Positions 59,404 to 64,000 of a DNA stretch of 64,000 bases are shown here, in pieces; position 1 is the first letter of the stretch; each line of letters starts with the position of its first letter. Position numbers and translations under genes: made by a program. Source of the DNA: Rufibacter sediminis. Its GTDB lineage: Bacteria > Bacteroidota > Bacteroidia > Cytophagales > Hymenobacteraceae. The stretch spans positions 1-64,000 of the forward strand of contig NZ_JACOAF010000026.1 in assembly GCF_014269285.1 (NCBI RefSeq), given 5' to 3'. Below the pieces are notes generated by a model that was not told the origin of the DNA, did not search any database, and was given only the letters and a program-made list of their open reading frames with translations.

Positions 59404-59770
59404 GCATTTGCTTGATTCCTCCAGCCAGGGCTATCGTTCTTCCAACGGAACGGTAGCCCTTGTTTTTTCCTGCAAGGGTAGCGGATCAGAACATAACATC
59501 GGCATAATGGCCCCTAGAAAGAGCATCCGTTTTCAGCTCCTTTCTGGAAAAACAGGACTAAAACGGGAGATAGCCTTTGATAGAGAACAAACCCTTTTTT
59601 TCGCGGCAAACGAAAAACAATCTCTTATAAAGAAGCGGGAACCAGTTCACGTTTTAACGCCAGTATCTGGAAAACGGGGCTAGAACGCTTTGATCCGCTT
59701 TTCATAGAGCCAACTTCTCTTCTCCCCTGCGTATAACCGGGGATAAATACCTACCGTTTTACCCCAGACT
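59404..59770. repeat. gene-free stretch with terminator and palindromes
   Basis: The PhyH terminator (AGGGCTA at 59427-59433 with TAGCCCT at 59454-59460, then a T run) and two dispersed palindromes (59529-59569 and 59651-59688). No gene was recognised. Confidence 0.6.
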
Positions 59771-61099
59771 ATGAAAAGAATACGGATACCCGTGGCTTGT
59801 TTCCTGATGGCGAGCGGCTTGTATGCCTGCAACTCCCCTTCCAGCAAAGAGCAAACAACCGACGCGGGTACAGCAACCTCGGCCAATACGTCTACCGCTC
59901 CTCAATTACCGGCCCCTTACGCCACCGAATCGGTTAAAAACTACAGCAAGGTCATCGGCTGGCCCGCAGACAAACTGCCGCAGGCGCCACCCTCCTTTAC
60001 CGTCAACAAGTTTGCCGATGGCTTACGCAATCCGCGCTGGATTTACGTAGCCCCTAACGGTAACATCTTTGTCTCTGAGGCCGAGACGGAGAAAAAAGGA
60101 GCCGAGAAAGTGGCGGCCAAAGTCACCGGCCAGGCCAGGTCCCAGAACATGGGCAAAAGCGCCAACCGCATCACCCTCTTCCGGGACAGAAACCAGGACG
60201 GCATTCCGGAGGAACGGTATACGTTTTTGCGGCGACTGAACCAACCCTTCGGGATGTTGGTGCTCAACGACTACTTCTACGTGGCCAACACCGATGGCCT
60301 GTGGCGCTACCCCTACCAAGCCGGCCAGACCAGCATCACCGGCAAAGGCGAGAAAATCCTGGAGTTGCCCGCCGGCGGCTACAACAACCACTGGACCCGC
60401 AACCTGCTGGCCAACGCCCAGGGCTCCAAAATCTATATCGCCGTTGGTTCTGGCTCTAACAACGGGGAAAACGGCATGGAGAACGAGGTGCGGCGCGCCA
60501 ACATCCTGGAGATCAACCCCGACGGCTCGGGTGAGCGGGTGTACGCCAGCGGCCTCCGGAACCCCGTGGGCATTGACTGGGCACCCGGCTCCAACGTGCT
60601 GTGGGCGGCGGTGAACGAACGCGATGAACTGGGCGATGAGCTGGTACCCGATTACCTGACCAGCGTGAAAGAAGGCGGTTTCTACGGCTGGCCGTATGCC
60701 TATTTCGGGCCCAACGAAGATCCCCGCATGAAAGGCCAGCGCCCCGATCTGGTGAAGAAAACCCTGGTGCCCGAGGTCTCACTGGGCGCACACACGGCCT
60801 CGCTGGGACTGGCCTTTTACAAGAAATCGGCGTTTCCGGGCAAATACCGGGGCGGTGCCTTCATCGGGCAACACGGTTCCTGGAACCGGTCTGATCTGGT
60901 GGGCTACAAAGTGGTGTACGTGCCGTTCCAGAACGGAAAACCCACCGGTCCGCCCGAGGATTTCCTGACCGGCTTCATCGCAGATTCCACCAAGAACGAA
61001 GTGTACGGCCGTCCGGTGGGGCTGGCAGTGCTCCCTGATGGTTCCCTGCTGGTGGCCGATGATTCAGGAAACACCATCTGGCGGGTGGCCGCGAAATAA
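59771..61099 (+). CDS. sorbosone/glucose dehydrogenase-like lipoprotein
   Basis: 442 residues. A lipoprotein signal ends at GLYAC (Cys near 20), then a Ser/Thr/Pro linker, then a six-bladed beta-propeller of the GSDH/L-sorbosone dehydrogenase family: GLRNPRWIYVAPNGNIFVSE, LRRLNQPFGML, YNNHWTRNLL, ASGLRNPVGIDWAP, GGFYGWPYAYFG, QHGSWNRSDLVGYKV. Members use PQQ to oxidise sugars or aldehydes in the periplasm; PQQ use is inferred. Monocistronic. Confidence 0.88.
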   Translation: MKRIRIPVACFLMASGLYACNSPSSKEQTTDAGTATSANTSTAPQLPAPYATESVKNYSKVIGWPADKLPQAPPSFTVNKFADGLRNPRWIYVAPNGNIFVSEAETEKKGAEKVAAKVTGQARSQNMGKSANRITLFRDRNQDGIPEERYTFLRRLNQPFGMLVLNDYFYVANTDGLWRYPYQAGQTSITGKGEKILELPAGGYNNHWTRNLLANAQGSKIYIAVGSGSNNGENGMENEVRRANILEINPDGSGERVYASGLRNPVGIDWAPGSNVLWAAVNERDELGDELVPDYLTSVKEGGFYGWPYAYFGPNEDPRMKGQRPDLVKKTLVPEVSLGAHTASLGLAFYKKSAFPGKYRGGAFIGQHGSWNRSDLVGYKVVYVPFQNGKPTGPPEDFLTGFIADSTKNEVYGRPVGLAVLPDGSLLVADDSGNTIWRVAAK

Positions 61100-61136
61100 C
61101 GTACACTCATTAAAGACAACCTATAGCCCCGGAACC

Positions 61137-61178
61137 GACGTTTTGGGGCTACTTTGCGTAAAACACAAGCTAAACGGA
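61137..61178. repeat. dispersed palindrome upstream of the hydrolase
   Basis: ACGTTTTGGGGCTACTTTG ... CAAGCTAAACGG, between two plus-strand genes. Confidence 0.5.
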
Positions 61179-61213
61179 TGCCCCGTTTTCTATCTGTCAA
61201 GTACCTTTTACCT

Positions 61214-62209
61214 ATGAAATACTCAAAGATCTTCCTCTTCTTCAGTCTTTTACTGCTTACCCTTTCCTCTCACGCGCAGCTCCAGCCGCTGGATGCGGAA
61301 TTGACCACGTACCAATACCCCTTCCCGGTGGCTTTCCACCCGGTGAAAGTACAGCAGCAGGCGTTCAAAATGGCGTACATGGACGTGAAACCGCAGAAAG
61401 CCAACGGCAAAACTGTGGTGCTGCTGCACGGAAAGAACTTCAACGGGGCTTACTGGGAGCAAACCGCCAAGGATCTGTCTAAGAACGGTTACCGGGTCAT
61501 CATCCCAGATCAGATTGGCTTCGGGAAATCGTCTAAGCCGCAGAACATCCAGTACTCGTTCCAGATGCTGGCCCAGAACACCAAAAGCCTGCTGGATACC
61601 TTGGGCGTAAAGAAAGCCACGGTGCTGGGCCACTCCATGGGCGGCATGTTGGCCACCCGTTTTGCGCTCATGTTCCCGGAAACGACTGAGAAACTGGTGC
61701 TGGAGAACCCCATCGGGCTAGAGGACTGGAAACGCTGGGTGCCTTACCAGAGCGTGGAGAAATGGTACGCCGGCGAGCTGAAGCAGACGCAGGAAAGCAT
61801 TAAGAAGTACCAGCTGGACAACTACTACGGCGGCCAATGGAAACCCGCTTATGACAAAGGAGTGAACCTGCTGGCCGGCTGGACCATTGGACCCGATTAC
61901 CCCAAAGTCGCCTGGAACGCCGCACTCACGTATGACATGATCTTCACGCAGCCGGTGGTGTATGAGTTCGATCAGCTCAAAATGCCCACGCTCCTGATCA
62001 TCGGGCAGCGCGACCGCACGGCTTTGGGCAAAGCGAACGCGCCCGCCGCCGCCCGCGAGAAACTGGGCAACTACCCGGCCCTGGGCAAAGAAACCGCCCG
62101 GAAGATACCCAATGCCAAACTGATAGAGCTGGACAACGTGGGGCACCTGCCGCACATTGAGGCGTATGATCGATTTATCCAGCCGTTTCTGGCTTTTCTG
62201 AAAGGATAA
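61214..62209 (+). CDS. exported alpha/beta hydrolase
   Basis: 331 residues. The signal peptide IFLFFSLLLLTLSSHA ends near residue 20. LLHGKNFNGAYW forms the oxyanion hole, GHSMGG gives nucleophile Ser141, LLIIGQRDRTA carries the acid, and NVGHLPHIEA the histidine. The whole resembles haloalkane dehalogenase/epoxide hydrolase-like esterases; the substrate is not evident. The ATG at 61214 is chosen for the signal peptide. A palindromic terminator follows. Confidence 0.9.
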   Translation: MKYSKIFLFFSLLLLTLSSHAQLQPLDAELTTYQYPFPVAFHPVKVQQQAFKMAYMDVKPQKANGKTVVLLHGKNFNGAYWEQTAKDLSKNGYRVIIPDQIGFGKSSKPQNIQYSFQMLAQNTKSLLDTLGVKKATVLGHSMGGMLATRFALMFPETTEKLVLENPIGLEDWKRWVPYQSVEKWYAGELKQTQESIKKYQLDNYYGGQWKPAYDKGVNLLAGWTIGPDYPKVAWNAALTYDMIFTQPVVYEFDQLKMPTLLIIGQRDRTALGKANAPAAAREKLGNYPALGKETARKIPNAKLIELDNVGHLPHIEAYDRFIQPFLAFLKG

Positions 62210-62249
62210 TAGTCAAGTTCTCCGCTTCCGCATCGCAACACATTTTACT

Positions 62250-62295
62250 ATTCTGTTTAGGGGCTCTTTTTCGGAAATCAGCCCCTAAACAGAAT
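62250..62295. terminator. palindromic terminator with 16-base arms
   Basis: ATTCTGTTTAGGGGCT (62250-62265) pairs perfectly with 62280-62295. The core is the dispersed family. Confidence 0.75.
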
Positions 62296-62355
62296 AATTT
62301 CAAGGTCCTTTAAACTTATTGAAGATTGCTTGGTCTAAGCACAAATCAATGTTCA

Positions 62356-64000
62356 ATGAGAAAAATATCTTTACTCTTCTTTCTGTTTCTAGCCATCTCC
62401 GTTGCAGGATATGGTCAGTCAACCTCCGTGCGTGGCCAGGCCGTGGGAGGTGGTTCTCCCCTGATTGGAGCCACCGTGGCGCTGCTGAACGCGCAGGATT
62501 CCAGTGTGTACAAAGGAGCCGCCACCGACGTGGAAGGCCGGTTTGAGATTGCCGGAATTCAGAACGGGCGCTTTGTCCTGAAGATTTCCTACTTAGGTTT
62601 CGGGACGCTCTACCGTTCTGTGACGGCTACCGGTGCTCCCATCCAATTGGGTACGCTCACCCTCAGCGCCGGCGCCACCACCCTCCGCGAAGTGGAAGTA
62701 GTGGGCCGCGCCGCCACCGTGATTCAGAAACAGGATACCTCTGAGATGAACGCCGCTGCCTTCAAAGTGAACCGCGACGCGAACGCCGAGAACCTCATCC
62801 AGAAAATGCCGGGCATTACCATCCAGAACGGACAGGTACAGGCCCAGGGCGAGCGCGTGCAGCGGATTCTGGTAGACGGGAAAGAATTCTTCGGGGAAGA
62901 CCCTAATGCCGTGCTTAAAAACCTGCCGGCCGAGGTGATCTCCAAAATTCAAGTTTTCGACCGCCAGAGCGATCAGGCCCAGTTTACCGGCTTTAACGAC
63001 GGCAACGAGCAGAAAACGATCAACATCGTGACCAAACCCGAGTTCCGGACCGGCCGTTTCGGGCGGATCAGTGCGGGTGCGGGAACCGATGGTCGCTATA
63101 GAATCAGCGGGAACATCAACCAGTTTGAGGGTGACCGCCGCATTTCCATTGTGGGCCTGAGCAATAACGTGAACGAGCAGAACTTCTCCTCCGAAGACCT
63201 GGTGGGCGTAGCCAGCGCCTCTAGCCGGGGCGGCGGCGGAAACCGGGGCGGCGGAGGCGGTGGTGGTCCCCGCGGTGGCGGAGGTGGCGGCTTTGGCGGC
63301 GGCAACAACACCGGCGACTTCCTGGTGAACACCAACAACGGGATTGCCAAAACCAACGCCATAGGCATCAACTACCTGGACAAATGGGGCAAGAAAGTAG
63401 ACGTGCAGGGCAGTTACTTCTTCAACCACACAGACAATGACTATACCTATTCTTCATTCAGAAACTTTGAACGCGACGGCTACCAGGTGAGGGAGAATGG
63501 TAACTCTGACGGCATAAACCAGAATCACAGATTCAATTTGAGGTTAACTTATAACATAGACTCGGCTAACTCCATCATTGTGCGGCCAAGGCTGAGTGTG
63601 CAGCAGAACAACGGAGACAGCTTTACAGAATCTAACCTGCTGGGGAACCTGGATGGGCAATCAAGAAACATCTTCATCAATAATTTTGACAACCTGTTCC
63701 GGTCAGATTTAAAGGGCATCAACTTTAACAACAATATTTTGTACCGCCACAGTTTTGCCAAAAGAGGCCGCACCATCAGTTTGGATGTATCTAATGGTTA
63801 TAACCAGAACAAGGGAGACAACAGATCAGACATCTCTTACTTCTTTGACCGGAACAACGAGGGCGATGACTCGCTGGTTTATTTGAACTCCAACTTAAAC
63901 AACAGAGGCTACTCTGTGGGAGGAAGCCTGAACTATACGGAACCTCTCACCCAGAACACCCAGTTGCAATTGACGTACGCCACCAACTACAGCAACTCAG
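62356..64000 (+). CDS. TonB-dependent receptor-like outer-membrane protein (partial)
   Basis: Open to the window end, so at least 548 residues with the C-terminus missing. A signal peptide ending at GYGQ (near residue 21) is followed by a CarboxypepD_reg-like domain (about 24-105: VGGGSPLIGATVALLN, GRFEIAGI). A plug-like region comes next (MNAAAFKVNRDANAENLIQK, GKEFFGEDPNAVLKNLP, KIQVFDRQSDQAQFTGFNDG), then beta strands of a large barrel. The sequence matches the Bacteroidetes group annotated as TonB-dependent receptor/outer-membrane beta-barrel family 3. A Gly-rich segment (about residues 290-317) interrupts the early barrel. Substrate unknown. Confidence 0.88.
   Translation, partial: MRKISLLFFLFLAISVAGYGQSTSVRGQAVGGGSPLIGATVALLNAQDSSVYKGAATDVEGRFEIAGIQNGRFVLKISYLGFGTLYRSVTATGAPIQLGTLTLSAGATTLREVEVVGRAATVIQKQDTSEMNAAAFKVNRDANAENLIQKMPGITIQNGQVQAQGERVQRILVDGKEFFGEDPNAVLKNLPAEVISKIQVFDRQSDQAQFTGFNDGNEQKTINIVTKPEFRTGRFGRISAGAGTDGRYRISGNINQFEGDRRISIVGLSNNVNEQNFSSEDLVGVASASSRGGGGNRGGGGGGGPRGGGGGGFGGGNNTGDFLVNTNNGIAKTNAIGINYLDKWGKKVDVQGSYFFNHTDNDYTYSSFRNFERDGYQVRENGNSDGINQNHRFNLRLTYNIDSANSIIVRPRLSVQQNNGDSFTESNLLGNLDGQSRNIFINNFDNLFRSDLKGINFNNNILYRHSFAKRGRTISLDVSNGYNQNKGDNRSDISYFFDRNNEGDDSLVYLNSNLNNRGYSVGGSLNYTEPLTQNTQLQLTYATNYSNS

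Noticed and set aside
1-64000. Defence island, secretion system, biosynthetic cluster or prophage
   Set aside because: I checked the recognisable proteins for such functions and found none; apart from regulatory and repeat features the window is core gene content.

Overview
The window reads as a chromosomal segment of a Bacteroidetes bacterium, most like the Cytophagales/Hymenobacteraceae group (Rufibacter, Pontibacter, Hymenobacter type); the genus is an inference. Supporting signs are promoters of the TAnnTTTG type, Bacteroidetes-typical families (DUF3127, DUF3276, TSP3-OmpA, SusC-like/TonB receptors, M49 lipoprotein, LytS/LytTR pairs), and intergenic regions crowded with short palindromes and simple-word repeats. 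I see no prophage, insertion sequence, CRISPR array or defence island. Most of the window is core and housekeeping gene content.

Layout. 0.5-4.6 kb: minus-strand lipid and hydrolase genes (acyltransferase, outer-membrane protein, patatin, metallo-beta-lactamase fold, accA). 4.8-6.2 kb: two identical tRNA-Asp genes with duplicated promoters around a small orphan gene. 6.2-9.6 kb: GNAT, an XRE regulator with an operator-like array, and an L,D-transpeptidase. 9.9-16.8 kb: M1 aminopeptidase, YciE-like ferritin, convergent cyanophycinase and isoaspartyl peptidase, DUF3127, SDR, AlbA_2 protein. 16.8-20.5 kb: ABC exporter divergent from a LytS/LytTR two-component pair. 20.7-32.7 kb: dapA, hydrolase, HMG-CoA lyase with a CCG protein, AlkA, DUF58, RlpA, DUF3276, Fpg/Nei, aldo/keto reductase, ychF, OmpA. 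32.8-42.5 kb: DinB, M49 peptidase, Mpo1-like, the conserved ybbP-ybbA/tesA neighbourhood, GntP.

42.6-57.6 kb is rich in aromatic amino acid genes: a catalytically dead-looking aromatic amino acid hydroxylase homologue behind an attenuator-like hairpin, a DAHP synthase, trpA, trpB, trpF, and a trpC reduced to its 3' end. The trpC remnant is joined back to back with the 3' end of an Smr-domain gene, which looks like an inversion breakpoint. After an atypical pyruvate kinase, rnpB, a bestrophin and a START protein comes a prephenate dehydratase / aminotransferase / DAHP synthase-chorismate mutase operon. It is preceded by a Phe/Tyr-rich leader peptide and a complete terminator/antiterminator. 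58.5-64 kb: PhyH dioxygenase, sorbosone dehydrogenase-like lipoprotein, alpha/beta hydrolase, and a TonB receptor that runs off the end.

The strongest points for a second look are the phe-operon attenuator (54.16-54.32 kb), the trpC/Smr junction (48.46 kb), the hydroxylase homologue without iron ligands (42.6-43.4 kb), a family of about 40 intergenic palindromes that double as terminators, and a dispersed repeat lodged in helix P12 of RNase P RNA.
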